Notes under the pieces: generated by a model
Told to the model about the DNA's origin: nothing
Seen by the model: the letters and a program-made list of their open reading frames with translations, nothing else
Database searches by the model: none
Assembly (NCBI RefSeq): GCF_027270315.1
Contig: NZ_CP114413.1
Span: forward strand, 1,860,001 to 1,924,000
Length of the DNA stretch: 64,000 nt
Direction: 5' to 3'
Origin: Streptomyces cinnabarinus
GTDB lineage: Bacteria > Actinomycetota > Actinomycetes > Streptomycetales > Streptomycetaceae
Position numbers and translations under genes: made by a program
Shown: positions 17,050 through 25,938 of the stretch, piece after piece
Position numbering within the stretch: position 1 is the first letter of the stretch
How the letters are laid out: every line of letters starts with the position of its first letter

Positions 17050-19659
17050 CTAGGCGGCCGGCGTCATCCGCTCGACCATCTCCGGGTGCTCCTTGAGCCA
17101 CGCGGCGACGGCCTCTTCCTCATGGCCCTGGCCGCGGTCCTTGATCTCCTGTTCCAGAGTGCCCAGTTCGTCCTCGCTCATCCGGAAGTCCTTGATCCAC
17201 CGGGTGAGCTGGGGGTAAAGCTCGGGGAACTCCTGGTTGGAGATCGTCCGGATCGTGTTGCCCTCACCGAAGTGCTTCTTCGGGTCCTTGAGCTTGGTCA
17301 GCTCGTACTCGCTGTACGCCCAGTGCGGCGACCACAGCGTGACGGCGATGGGCTCCTTCTTGGCGTAGGCCCGCTTCAGCTCGGCCAGCATCGCCGGGGT
17401 GGAGCCGTCGACGACCTCGTACTCCTCGTCCAGGCCGTAGCCGGGCAGCACCTCGGTCTTGAGGAGGTTCATCTCCCCGGTGCCCGGCTCGATCCCGACG
17501 ATCTTCCCGTCGAAGGTGTCCCCCTTGCCCTTGAGGTCCTCCAGCGAGTCCACGCCCTTCACATAGGAGGGCACGGCGAGCTCCAGCGAGGTCGGCTCGT
17601 ACCAGGTCCCCAGGTCGTGCAGCTTGTCCTTGCTCTTGTCCCAGTAGTTCTTCTGGGCATACGGCAGCCAGGCGTCGAAGTTGAGATCCAGGTCGCCGGA
17701 GGCCAGGCCCGTGTAGACGGGGCCGACGTCCATCTGCTTGAGGTTCAGCTTGTAGCCGCGCCGCTCCAGGACGTTCTTCCAGAGGTAGGTGACGGCGATG
17801 TCCTCGTCCCAGGGGAACCAGGCCACGTCCAGCGGACGCTTCGCCTCGGCCGGGGTCTGGTCGTCCTGGACCGGGGCGAGCTTGTCGACCAGCCCGGGCC
17901 GGCTCTTCAGCCAGGTGCGCACCGCGTCCTGCTGGCGGCCCTTTCCGGCCTTGACGATCTCCGACTCCAGGCCGGTGAGCTGGTCCTCGGTGAGCTCGAA
18001 GTCCTTCAGCCACTGCCCGACGACCGGGTTCTCCCCGGCGAAGCCCTTGCGGGACAGCGTATGCACGCCGTCGCCCTTGCCCCAGGCGCCCTTGGGGTCC
18101 TTGAGCTTCTTCAGCTTGTAGTCGCTGTACGCCCAGTGCGGCGACCACAGCGTGACGACGATCGGCTCCTGCTTGTCGTACGCCCGCTTCAGTTCGGCCA
18201 GCATGGCGGGCGTGGAGCTGTCGACGACCTTGAACTCCTGGTCAAGGCCGTACTCCTTGAGGACCTTGCTCTTGAGCAGGCTCATCATTCCGGCGCTGGA
18301 CTCGATGCCGGTGATCTTCCCGTCGAACTGTCCGGCCTTGCCCTTGAGGTCGTCGAGGGAGTCGACGTCCTTCATGTAGGCGGGCACGCTCAGTTCGAGG
18401 GAGGTCGGGCCGTACCAGGAGCCCAGGTCGTCGAGCCGGTCGCCGTACTTCTTCCAGTACTGCTCGTGGGTGACGGGCAGCCAGGAGTCGGTCTGGAAGT
18501 CGATGTCGCCCTGGGCGAGCGAGGTGTAGAGGGGGCCCGCGTCGAACTGCTTGGCCTCGACCTCGTAGCCGCGCCGCTCCAGGATCTCCTTCCACAGGAA
18601 GGTGGAGGCGACGCCCTCGTCCCAGGGGATGTAGCCGATGCTGATCTTCTTGCCCTGGCCGACGTCGGTGCCGCCCGCGACCGGCTCGGTCTTGTCGCCG
18701 CCGAAGACGCCCATGCCGCCCGCGACGAGCGCGAGCACCACGACGCCGACCACGGCGACGGAGGCGCGGGGGCGGTACGACCAGATCTTCAGGCCCTGCG
18801 CGGCGCGCAGCCGGGCGGCGGCGCGGCGGCCGAGCGGGGAGACCTGGGTGCCCAGCGCGCTGGTCATCCGGTCCAGGTAGATCGCGAGGATCACGATGGC
18901 GATGCCCGCCTCGGCGCCGAGGCCGATGTTGAGCTGGCCGATGGCCTCGTTGACGTCGCCGCCGAGACCGCCGGTGCCGACCATGCCGGCGATGGCCGCC
19001 ATGGACAGGCCGAGCATGATGACCTGGTTGACACCGGCCATCACGGTGGGCAGGGCGAGCGGGAGCTGGACGCGCAGCAGGGTGTCGCGCGGGGTCGTGC
19101 CGAACGCCTCGGCGGCCTCGACCAGTTCCTTGTCGACCTGGCGGATGCCCAGCTCGGTCATGCGCACGCCGGGGGCGAGCGCGAAGACGAGGGTGGCGAC
19201 GATGCCCGCGGCGGCGCCGCTGCCGAAGAAGAGGATCGCCGGGATCAGATAGACCATCGCCGGCAGCGTCTGCATCAGGTCCAGGCCGGGCCGCACGATC
19301 GCGCTGACGCGGCTGGAGCGCGCCGCCCAGATGCCGAGCGGCACCGAGATCACCAGCGCGATGACCGTGGCGACGAGGACCAGCGACAGGGTCACCATCG
19401 CGTCCTCCCACAGGTCGAGGGAGATGACGAAGGCGAAGCCCACGAAGGTGAGCACACCGGCGAGCGTGCCGCGCAGCCAGCACGCGATCACCGCGAAGAT
19501 GCCCACCAGCAAAAGGGGTTCGGGGGCCTGGAGGACGGCGTCGACGCCGTCGTAGGCGCCGCGGAAGACCTGCTCGAAGAAGTCGAACAGCCAGCCCATG
19601 TGGGTGGTGAGCCACTCGACCCCGTCGTTGACCCACTCACCGAACTCGATCCTAGGCAC
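17050..19659 (-). CDS. glycine betaine/proline ABC transporter: permease fused to two substrate-binding domains
   Basis: 869 aa from the GTG at 19659, which has AGGAGG 6 nt upstream; a GTG 6 codons earlier lacks this. Residues 1 to about 290 form an ABC permease of the OpuAB/ProW type, with the EAA-loop region ELVEAAEAFGTTPRDTLLRV. A further hydrophobic helix (VVGVVVLALVAGGMGVFGG) follows. Then come two tandem OpuAC binding domains, each with FPWDE/IPWDE, LWKxxLERRGY, a DSWLP/DAWLP motif and VTLWSPHWAYS. The two domains share about half their residues, so they arose by internal duplication. It overlaps the ATPase gene by 8 bp. Expected role: import of compatible solutes under osmotic stress, with the tethered domains projecting outside. 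Confidence 0.9.
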   Translation of the reverse strand: MPRIEFGEWVNDGVEWLTTHMGWLFDFFEQVFRGAYDGVDAVLQAPEPLLLVGIFAVIACWLRGTLAGVLTFVGFAFVISLDLWEDAMVTLSLVLVATVIALVISVPLGIWAARSSRVSAIVRPGLDLMQTLPAMVYLIPAILFFGSGAAAGIVATLVFALAPGVRMTELGIRQVDKELVEAAEAFGTTPRDTLLRVQLPLALPTVMAGVNQVIMLGLSMAAIAGMVGTGGLGGDVNEAIGQLNIGLGAEAGIAIVILAIYLDRMTSALGTQVSPLGRRAAARLRAAQGLKIWSYRPRASVAVVGVVVLALVAGGMGVFGGDKTEPVAGGTDVGQGKKISIGYIPWDEGVASTFLWKEILERRGYEVEAKQFDAGPLYTSLAQGDIDFQTDSWLPVTHEQYWKKYGDRLDDLGSWYGPTSLELSVPAYMKDVDSLDDLKGKAGQFDGKITGIESSAGMMSLLKSKVLKEYGLDQEFKVVDSSTPAMLAELKRAYDKQEPIVVTLWSPHWAYSDYKLKKLKDPKGAWGKGDGVHTLSRKGFAGENPVVGQWLKDFELTEDQLTGLESEIVKAGKGRQQDAVRTWLKSRPGLVDKLAPVQDDQTPAEAKRPLDVAWFPWDEDIAVTYLWKNVLERRGYKLNLKQMDVGPVYTGLASGDLDLNFDAWLPYAQKNYWDKSKDKLHDLGTWYEPTSLELAVPSYVKGVDSLEDLKGKGDTFDGKIVGIEPGTGEMNLLKTEVLPGYGLDEEYEVVDGSTPAMLAELKRAYAKKEPIAVTLWSPHWAYSEYELTKLKDPKKHFGEGNTIRTISNQEFPELYPQLTRWIKDFRMSEDELGTLEQEIKDRGQGHEEEAVAAWLKEHPEMVERMTPAA

Positions 19660-20701
19660 GGGCGGCCTCCTGCTCACCGAGGAAGCTGATCAATCGCCGG
19701 TTGGGGACCACGCCGACGAGTTTGCGCCGCTCGTCCAGGACCGCCACGGGGTGGCTCAACCGGGCGCTGATCGCGCAGAGTTCGGTGAACGACGTGTCGG
19801 GCGTCGCGGTCTCGCAGCCGCTCTCGCAACCGCAGTCGGCCTCGTCCCCGCGCACGTCCCGGTCCATCACGGCGGCCGCGGTGAGCACCCGGGAGCGGTC
19901 GACGTCCTGGGTGAAGGAGGCGACGTAGTCGTCGGCGGGGCGCACCAGGATGTCCTCGGCGGTGCCGATCTGGACGATCCGGCCGTCGCGCATCACGGCG
20001 ACGCGGTCACCGAGGCGCATGGCCTCGTTGAGGTCGTGGGTGATGAAGACGATGGTCTTCTTCAGCTTCGTCTGCAGTTCGAGCAGCTGGTCCTGCATGT
20101 CGCGGCGGATCAGCGGGTCGAGCGCGCTGAAGGACTCGTCCATCAGCAGCAGGTCGGCGTCGGTGGCGAGGGCGCGGGCGAGGCCGACGCGCTGCTGCAT
20201 ACCGCCGGACAGCTCGTCGGGCCAGGACTTCTCCCACCCCTTCAGGCCGCACAGCTCCAGCGCCTCGGTGGCCCGCGCGAGGCGTTCGGCCTTGGCGACG
20301 CCCTGGACCTCCAGGCCGTAGGCGGCGTTCTCGACGACGCTGCGGTGCGGGAAGAGCGCGAAGTGCTGGAAGACCATGCTGATCTTGTGGGCGCGGACCT
20401 CGCGCAGTTCGCGCGCGCCGAGCGTGGTGAGGTCCTGGCCGTCGAAGCGGACGTGTCCGGCGGTCGGCTCCAGCAGACCGTTCAGCATGCGCAGCAGCGT
20501 GGACTTGCCCGAGCCGGACAGGCCCATGACGACGAAGATCTGGCCGGGCTCCACGGTGAAGGAGGCGTCGATGACGGCGGCGGTGGTGCCGTCGGCGCGC
20601 AGCTCCTCCCGGTCGGCTCCGGCGCGGAGCCGCTCGACCGCCTGCTCTTCTCGCCTGCCGAACACCTTGTAGAGATGTTCGGCCTCTAGTCTCGCTGACA
20701 C
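19652..20701 (-). CDS. glycine betaine/proline ABC transporter ATPase (ProV/OpuAA type)
   Basis: 349 aa from the GTG at 20701 (AGAGGT just upstream); the frame runs open further 5' without a convincing start. ABC ATPase signatures: Walker A GLSGSGKST, Q-loop VFQHFALFPHRSV, signature LSGGMQQRVGLARAL, Walker B LLLMDESFSAL, switch His in FITHDLNEAM. The extended N-terminus (LYKVFGRREEQAV) is typical of betaine transporters. The C-terminal part carries one recognisable CBS-like stretch (VAVLDERRKLVGVVPNRRLI) preceded by an unusual Cys cluster DCGCESGCETATP. CBS domains in this family sense ionic strength. First gene of the two-gene operon, divergent from the exonuclease gene. Confidence 0.9.
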   Translation of the reverse strand: MSARLEAEHLYKVFGRREEQAVERLRAGADREELRADGTTAAVIDASFTVEPGQIFVVMGLSGSGKSTLLRMLNGLLEPTAGHVRFDGQDLTTLGARELREVRAHKISMVFQHFALFPHRSVVENAAYGLEVQGVAKAERLARATEALELCGLKGWEKSWPDELSGGMQQRVGLARALATDADLLLMDESFSALDPLIRRDMQDQLLELQTKLKKTIVFITHDLNEAMRLGDRVAVMRDGRIVQIGTAEDILVRPADDYVASFTQDVDRSRVLTAAAVMDRDVRGDEADCGCESGCETATPDTSFTELCAISARLSHPVAVLDERRKLVGVVPNRRLISFLGEQEAARA

Positions 20702-20888
20702 GCGTACCTCTTGTTTCGACGGCAAGGAAAACGGAGCGCGTCGCGCAACAGTTGAATACAGAAACGACACCGCTCCGAGGCGCGTCTGCCCCTGTTCCCC
20801 GGGCACAAACGGACAAGTGGTCCAGCCCACAGCCAATGCGCAGGACGCAACTTGTTGCGCCGGGAAGCCGCTGTCAGTGGGGTACGGC

Positions 20889-21821
20889 ATGATGCGAGGC
20901 GTGACCGGACGACTGATGCTCCTCGACACCGCCTCGCTCTACTTCCGCGCCTACTTCGGCGTGCCGGACTCCGTGAAGGCCCCGGACGGCACCCCGGTGA
21001 ACGCCGTGCGCGGTCTGCTGGACTTCATCGACCGACTGGTCAAGGACCACCGTCCGGACGCCCTGGTGGCGTGCATGGACGCCGACTGGCGCCCGCAGTG
21101 GCGGGTCGACCTGATCCCCTCGTACAAGGCACACCGCGTCGCGGAGGAGCGCGAGACCGGCCCGGACGAGGAGGAGGTGCCGGACACCCTCTCGCCCCAG
21201 GTCCCGGTCATCGAGGCGGTGCTCGACGCGCTGGGCATCGCGCGCGTGGGCGTCGCGGGCTACGAGGCGGACGATGTGATCGGCACCTTCACCGCGCGGG
21301 CGAAGGGCCCGGTGGACATCGTCACCGGCGACCGCGACCTGTACCAGCTGGTGGACGACGCGCGCGGGATCCGGGTGCTGTACCCGCTCAAGGGCGTGGG
21401 CACGCTCCAGATGACCGACGAGGCATGGCTGCGCGAGAAGTACGGCGTGGACGGCCGGGGGTACGCGGACCTGGCGCTGCTGCGCGGCGACCCGAGCGAC
21501 GGGCTGCCGGGGGTGCCGGGGATCGGCGAGAAGACGGCGGCCAAGCTGCTGGCCGAGTTCGGCGACCTGGGCGGGATCATGGCGGCGCTGGACGACCCGA
21601 GGGCGAAGCTCACGCCGACGCAGCGCAAGAGGCTGGACGAGTCGCGGCCGTATGTGGCGGTGGCGCCGACGGTCGTGCGGGTCGCGGACGACGTACCGCT
21701 GCCGGACGTGGACACCGCACTCCCCCGCACTCCGCACGATGAGGCTGCGCTCCAGGGGCTGGCGGAGCGCTGGGGGCTCGGGGGATCTTTGCAGCGGCTG
21801 CTGACGACGCTGGCGATGTGA
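20889..21821 (+). CDS. 5'-3' exonuclease (PolA N-terminal/FEN family), free-standing
   Basis: About 310 aa. Starts possible at ATG 20889, ATG 20892 or GTG 20901. Conserved acidic clusters of the polymerase I 5' nuclease domain: LMLLDTASLYFRAYFG, VACMDADWRPQWRVDLIPSY (with K-A-H-R), AGYEADDVIGT, VTGDRDLYQLVDD, LLRGDPSDGLPGVPGIGEKT (helix-hairpin-helix), then AAKLLAEFGDL. It lacks the polymerase domain, so it is the stand-alone nuclease, which removes RNA primers or flaps in replication and repair. Divergent from the betaine operon with about 190 bp between. Confidence 0.9.
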   Translation: MMRGVTGRLMLLDTASLYFRAYFGVPDSVKAPDGTPVNAVRGLLDFIDRLVKDHRPDALVACMDADWRPQWRVDLIPSYKAHRVAEERETGPDEEEVPDTLSPQVPVIEAVLDALGIARVGVAGYEADDVIGTFTARAKGPVDIVTGDRDLYQLVDDARGIRVLYPLKGVGTLQMTDEAWLREKYGVDGRGYADLALLRGDPSDGLPGVPGIGEKTAAKLLAEFGDLGGIMAALDDPRAKLTPTQRKRLDESRPYVAVAPTVVRVADDVPLPDVDTALPRTPHDEAALQGLAERWGLGGSLQRLLTTLAM

Positions 21822-21926
21822 AGGAACGTTCCCCATCGAGTGAATGAGGTTCGTTGAGAAGGGAATTCGTCCCTTAAATTCTCCTTCACGCCCTTTGCCG
21901 TAGGAGTCAAAAGCCGAGCGAAGGTG

Positions 21927-21945
21927 CTAACTTAGGTAAACCTAA
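21927..21945 (+). promoter_or_regulatory. iron box (DmdR/IdeR-type operator)
   Basis: The 19 bp CTAACTTAGGTAAACCTAA match 14 positions of the DtxR-family consensus TTAGGTTAGGCTAACCTAA. An overlapping perfect inverted repeat, CTTAGGT-AA-ACCTAAG, occupies 21931-21946. It lies 22 bp before the start codon of a siderophore-interacting protein gene, the expected place for iron repression. Confidence 0.75.
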
Positions 21946-21966
21946 GCTTATCCGAGGGAGGCCGTC

Positions 21967-22809
21967 ATGGCAGAACGCCCTGCCCGCAAGCCGCGCAGGC
22001 CCCACTCCGCGCAGGTCGTCCGCACCGAGCGGCTGACCCCGCACATGCAGCGCGTGGTGCTCGGCGGGGAGGGGCTGGCCGACTTCTCGGCGGACACCTG
22101 CACGGACCACTATGTGAAGCTGCTCTTCGGCCCCGAGGGCGTCACCTATCCCGAGCCCTTCGACCTGGAGCGGATCCGGGAGGAGTTCCCGCGCGAGCAG
22201 TGGCCGGTGACCCGGACCTACACGGTGCGGGCGTGGGACGCCGAGCACCGGGAGCTGACGCTGGACTTCGTGATCCACGGCGACGAGGGCATCGCCGGGC
22301 CCTGGGCGCTGCGGGCCGAGCCGGGTGAGACCGTGCGGTTCATGGGCCCCGGCGGCGCCTACACCCCCGACCCCGCCGCGGACTGGCACCTCCTCGTCGG
22401 CGACGAGAGCGCGCTGCCCGCCATCGCCTGTTCCCTGGAGGCGCTGCCCGCCGGTGCGCGGGCGTTCGCCTTCGTGGAGGTCGCGGGCCCGCAGGAGGAG
22501 CAGAAGATCGACTCCGACGTGGACGTGAGTTGGCTGCACCGCGGCGACCGTCCGGTCGGCCAGGCCGTCTCCGAGGCGGTCCGCGCCCTCTCCTTCCCTG
22601 AGGGCCGACTGCACGCCTTCGTCCACGGCGAGGCCGCCTTCGTGAAGGACCTCCGCCGCCTGCTGCGCGTCGAGCGCGAGATCCCTCGCGAGGACCTCTC
22701 GATCTCCGGCTACTGGCGCCTCGGCCACAACGAGGACGGCTGGCAGGCGTCCAAGCGGGAGTGGAACGCCCGCATCGAGGCGGAGCAGGAGAGCACGCCG
22801 ACGGCGTGA
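21967..22809 (+). CDS. siderophore-interacting protein, flavin-dependent ferric reductase family
   Basis: 280 aa; ATG with GGGAGGCCGTC upstream. ViuB/YqjH-type: RPHSAQVVRTERLTPHMQRV, GEGLADFSADTCTDHYVKLL, the flavin-binding block QWPVTRTYTVRAWD (R-x-Y-T), DFVIHGDEGIAGPWALRAEPG, and LVGDESALPAIACSLEALPA. The C-terminus has FVHGEAAFVKDLRRLL and SISGYWRLGHNEDGW. These cytoplasmic FAD proteins reduce imported ferric siderophores to release iron. A near-consensus iron box directly upstream indicates repression by a DtxR-family regulator when iron is plentiful. It is a single-gene unit followed closely by the pseudouridine synthase gene. Confidence 0.9.
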   Translation: MAERPARKPRRPHSAQVVRTERLTPHMQRVVLGGEGLADFSADTCTDHYVKLLFGPEGVTYPEPFDLERIREEFPREQWPVTRTYTVRAWDAEHRELTLDFVIHGDEGIAGPWALRAEPGETVRFMGPGGAYTPDPAADWHLLVGDESALPAIACSLEALPAGARAFAFVEVAGPQEEQKIDSDVDVSWLHRGDRPVGQAVSEAVRALSFPEGRLHAFVHGEAAFVKDLRRLLRVEREIPREDLSISGYWRLGHNEDGWQASKREWNARIEAEQESTPTA

Positions 22810-22846
22810 ATCGGAGGGTCGGGGCCACCGCCGTACCCTTGATCGG

Positions 22847-23794
22847 GTGAGACGCAGGACCCCTCCCCCGCCTTCCCCGCTGCCCCAGCGTGACGGTGTC
22901 GACCCGGTGCGGGTACGGCTGCCGGGCGAAGGGCAGTGGGAAACCGCAAGAGAGCATCTCGTCGAGCGGCTCTCCGCAGGGGACGGGGTCGTCGAGCGAA
23001 TGTTCGAGGAGGGGCTGTTCTTCGGGGCCGACGGACAGGCTCTCACGGCCGATACGGCCTACGTGCCAGGGATGTTCGTGTGGTTCCACCGGGAGTTGGC
23101 GGACGAGGTCCGCGTACCGTTCCCGCTGGAGATCCTCCATCGCGACGAACACATCGTCGTCGTCGACAAGCCGCACTTCCTGGCCACCACCCCGCGCGGC
23201 AGCCATGTCACGCAGACCGCGCTCGCCCGCCTGCGCCGGGAACTCGGCCTGCCCACCCTCGGCGCCGCCCACCGGCTCGACCGGCTCACCGCCGGGCTCG
23301 TGCTGTTCACCGTGCGGCCCGAGGAGCGCGGGGCGTACCAGACGCTGTTCCGCGACAAGCTGGTGCGCAAGGAGTACGAGGCGGTCGCGCCGTACGATCC
23401 CGCGCTCCGGCTGCCCGCGACCGTGCGCAGCCGGATCGTCAAGGAGCGCGGGGAGCTGGCCGCACGCGAGGTGCCGGGCGAGCCCAACGCCGTGAGCCGG
23501 GTCGAACTCGTCGAGCACCGCGCCGACGGGCTCGGCCGCTACCGGCTGCTGCCCGCCACCGGACAGACCCATCAGCTGCGGGTCCATATGACCGCCCTCG
23601 GCGTGCCGATCCTCGGCGACCCGCTCTATCCCGTGGTCACCGACCCCGTGCCGGCCGGTGACTTCCGGCGCCCGCTGCAACTGCTGGCGCGGGCGCTGGA
23701 GTTCACCGACCCGGTCACCGGGGCCGAGCACCGCTTCCGCAGCGGCCGGGTGCTCGGCTCCTGGGCGTCGTACGACACCTGGGTCGGTCAGTAG
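22847..23794 (+). CDS. RluA-family pseudouridine synthase
   Basis: 315 aa from a GTG. Signature HRLDRLTAGL (catalytic Asp in RLDRLT, about residue 145), plus PLEILHRDEHIVVVDKPHFL, RDKLVRKEYEAV, ATGQTHQLRVHMTALGVPIL and GDPLYP. The N-terminal about 75 residues are a variable extension (RRRTPPPPSPLPQRDGVDP) without an S4 domain. It isomerises specific uridines in rRNA or tRNA; the exact site cannot be predicted. Its stop overlaps the stop of the convergent P450 gene by 7 bp. Confidence 0.9.
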   Translation: MRRRTPPPPSPLPQRDGVDPVRVRLPGEGQWETAREHLVERLSAGDGVVERMFEEGLFFGADGQALTADTAYVPGMFVWFHRELADEVRVPFPLEILHRDEHIVVVDKPHFLATTPRGSHVTQTALARLRRELGLPTLGAAHRLDRLTAGLVLFTVRPEERGAYQTLFRDKLVRKEYEAVAPYDPALRLPATVRSRIVKERGELAAREVPGEPNAVSRVELVEHRADGLGRYRLLPATGQTHQLRVHMTALGVPILGDPLYPVVTDPVPAGDFRRPLQLLARALEFTDPVTGAEHRFRSGRVLGSWASYDTWVGQ

Positions 23795-25263
23795 CCCCGC
23801 CACCAGCTCACGAAGCGGCGCCAGGCGCCCGGCCTGCGCTGTGGTTCCGGCGCCGGCGGCGCGGCGGCGGGCGCGGGTTCGGGCTGCGGGGCCGGCCGGG
23901 GCTGCGGGCGCGGCGCGGAGCTGACCTGCCAGGCCGGGCGCTGGGCCGGTACCTGGTTGAGGCCCGGCCGCAGCGTCACGTCCTGCTGCGCCTTCGGCTC
24001 GAAGCGGACCGGGAGCTCCACCAGGTGCCGGGAGGAGATCGACTGACGCCAGGTCAGATCCTCCTCGTCGCAGTCGAGCCGGACGTCCGGCAGCCGCATC
24101 AGCAGCGCGTCCACGCCGACGTCGGCGATGCCACGGGCGATGTCCTGGCCGGGGCACTCGTGCGGACCACCGCCGAAGGCGAGATGGGAGCGGTTGCCCT
24201 GCATGTTCGCGGCGAGGTCGGGCCGCACCCGCGGGTCCACGTTGCCCGGCGCGATCCCGAACAGCAGACCGTCGCCCTTGCGGATGCGCTTGCCGCCCAA
24301 CTCCGTGTCCTGCTTGGCGTAGTAGGCGAAGACCGTGCTGAACGGCGGCTCGTTCCACAGGGACTGCTCGACCGCCTCGGGCACCGTCATCTGGCCGCCG
24401 TTGAGCTGGGCGCGGAACCGCGGGTCGGTGAGGACCATGCGCAGGACGTTGGCGATGAGGTTGGCGGTGGCCTCGTAGGCCGCCATCAGCACGACCCAGA
24501 GGTGCTTGGTGACCTCGTCGTCGGTGAGCCGGGCCGGGTGGCTCATCAGCTGGCTCGCGAAGTCCGCGGCGGGCTCGGCCCGGCGGCGCTCGGTGAGCCC
24601 CTGCAGCGCGCCCATGACGTAGGCGTGGCTGGCGATGGCGGTCTCGGTGCCGCGCAGCATGTCCCGGGTGGCCTGCACCATCCGGTCGTTGTACTCCTCG
24701 GGCATGCCGAGGATCTCGCACATCACCGCCATCGGCAGATGCTCGGCGAACTGGCCGACCAGATCGGCCTTGCCCTGCTCGCAGAACTGGTTCACCAGGC
24801 GCTGGGTGGAGCGGTTGATGTAGCGCCGGATGCCGCGGTAGTCGATGGTGGACATGGCGCCGGTGACCGCGCCGCGCAGCCTGAGGTGCTCGTCGCCCTC
24901 GGCGTAGGAGCAGATCGGCTCCCAGGCGATGTGCGGCATCAGCGGATGGTCGGGCTTGACCATGCCCTCCAGCAGCGGGGACCAGATGCGGCTGTCCCGG
25001 CAGTACATCGAGGGCGTACGGAGCACGTGGAGGTTCTCGGCGTGCCCGAGGACCACCCACATCGGCACGTCCTCATGGAGCAGCACGGGCGCCACCGGCC
25101 CGTGCTCGTCGCGCAGTTCCTCGTACAGGTCGTCCAGGTCCTCCGCGTCGGGGCCGTAGAGCCGGCGCAGTCCGCCCGGCCCGAGGCCATGGGCGGGGCA
25201 GCCGGGCGGCGGCCCGGAACGGGGGTCGTCCGTGCCGGTCGGGGAGTGGGATTCAGGCGTCAC
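23788..25263 (-). CDS. rarE: conservon cytochrome P450 (RarE-like) lacking the ExxR motif
   Basis: 491 aa. The heme-binding loop FGGGPHECPG places the axial Cys at about residue 370, and the I-helix reads MAAYEATANL (Ala-Tyr-Glu-Ala-Thr). At the K-helix, where nearly all P450s have E-x-x-R, the sequence is EAVEQSLWNEPPF: the Arg is Trp and the paired Glu is shifted or replaced by Gln. This matches the CYP157 family known from Streptomyces conservons. A Pro/Ala/Gln-rich tail of about 60 residues follows the P450 fold. Last gene of the rar operon, 54 bp after rarD. In S. coelicolor the rar conservon represses aerial growth; whether this protein is a working oxygenase is open. Confidence 0.9.
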   Translation of the reverse strand: MTPESHSPTGTDDPRSGPPPGCPAHGLGPGGLRRLYGPDAEDLDDLYEELRDEHGPVAPVLLHEDVPMWVVLGHAENLHVLRTPSMYCRDSRIWSPLLEGMVKPDHPLMPHIAWEPICSYAEGDEHLRLRGAVTGAMSTIDYRGIRRYINRSTQRLVNQFCEQGKADLVGQFAEHLPMAVMCEILGMPEEYNDRMVQATRDMLRGTETAIASHAYVMGALQGLTERRRAEPAADFASQLMSHPARLTDDEVTKHLWVVLMAAYEATANLIANVLRMVLTDPRFRAQLNGGQMTVPEAVEQSLWNEPPFSTVFAYYAKQDTELGGKRIRKGDGLLFGIAPGNVDPRVRPDLAANMQGNRSHLAFGGGPHECPGQDIARGIADVGVDALLMRLPDVRLDCDEEDLTWRQSISSRHLVELPVRFEPKAQQDVTLRPGLNQVPAQRPAWQVSSAPRPQPRPAPQPEPAPAAAPPAPEPQRRPGAWRRFVSWWRGY

Positions 25264-25317
25264 GTGGTTGCTCCGAAGTGGATCCGGTGTCGGGGGAGTT
25301 CGGGTCGGATACGTCGG

Positions 25318-25938
25318 TCAGGTGAGCGCGCCCGTCATGGCGAGCGAATGCAGGAAGCGCATCAGGGTCATCAGGGTGTCCCGGCTGGAGGCGCGGCGCC
25401 GGGCGTCGCACTCGACGATGGGGATCTCCGGCGGCAGGTCGAGCGCCTGCCGCAGCTCCTCGATGGGGTAACGGGGCGCGTCCGGGAAGGAGTTGACGGC
25501 CACCACGAACGGCACACCGCGCTCCTCCAGGCGCCCTATGACATCGAAGCTGACCTCCAGGCGGCGGGTGTCGATCAGCACCACCGCGCCCAGCGCGCCC
25601 TCGAACAGGCCGTTCCACAGGAACCAGAAGCGCTCCTGGCCGGGGGTGCCGAACAGGTAGAGCACGAGCTTCTCGGTGATGCTGATCCGGCCGAAGTCCA
25701 TGGCGACGGTGGTGGCGGTCTTGGTGTCGGAGCCGAAGTTGTCGTCGACGCCGATGCCCGCCTGCGTCATGGTCTCCTCGGTGGTCAGCGGGCGGATCTC
25801 GCTGACCGAGCCGACCATGGTCGTCTTCCCGACGCCGAACCCGCCTACGATGACGATCTTCACCGCGGCCTGGGCGGTCTGCGGCAGCCGGTCCTCGCTG
25901 CGTGGGCCCGGGATGGTGTCAGAGTTTTTGAAGTCCAT
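25318..25938 (-). CDS. rarD: conservon ATP/GTP-binding protein (CvnD/RarD)
   Basis: 206 aa. Small Ras-like GTPase of the MglA/conservon group: P-loop GGFGVGKTTMVGS (residues about 32-44), switch II region YLFGTPGQERF (D-x-x-G replaced by G-T-P-G-Q), and VVAVNSFPDAPRYP as an N-K-x-D-like specificity region. In S. coelicolor the rar proteins assemble as a membrane complex likened to G-protein signalling. The start at 25938 overlaps the 3' end of rarC by 20 bp, so expression is coupled. Fourth gene of five. Confidence 0.92.
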   Translation of the reverse strand: MDFKNSDTIPGPRSEDRLPQTAQAAVKIVIVGGFGVGKTTMVGSVSEIRPLTTEETMTQAGIGVDDNFGSDTKTATTVAMDFGRISITEKLVLYLFGTPGQERFWFLWNGLFEGALGAVVLIDTRRLEVSFDVIGRLEERGVPFVVAVNSFPDAPRYPIEELRQALDLPPEIPIVECDARRRASSRDTLMTLMRFLHSLAMTGALT

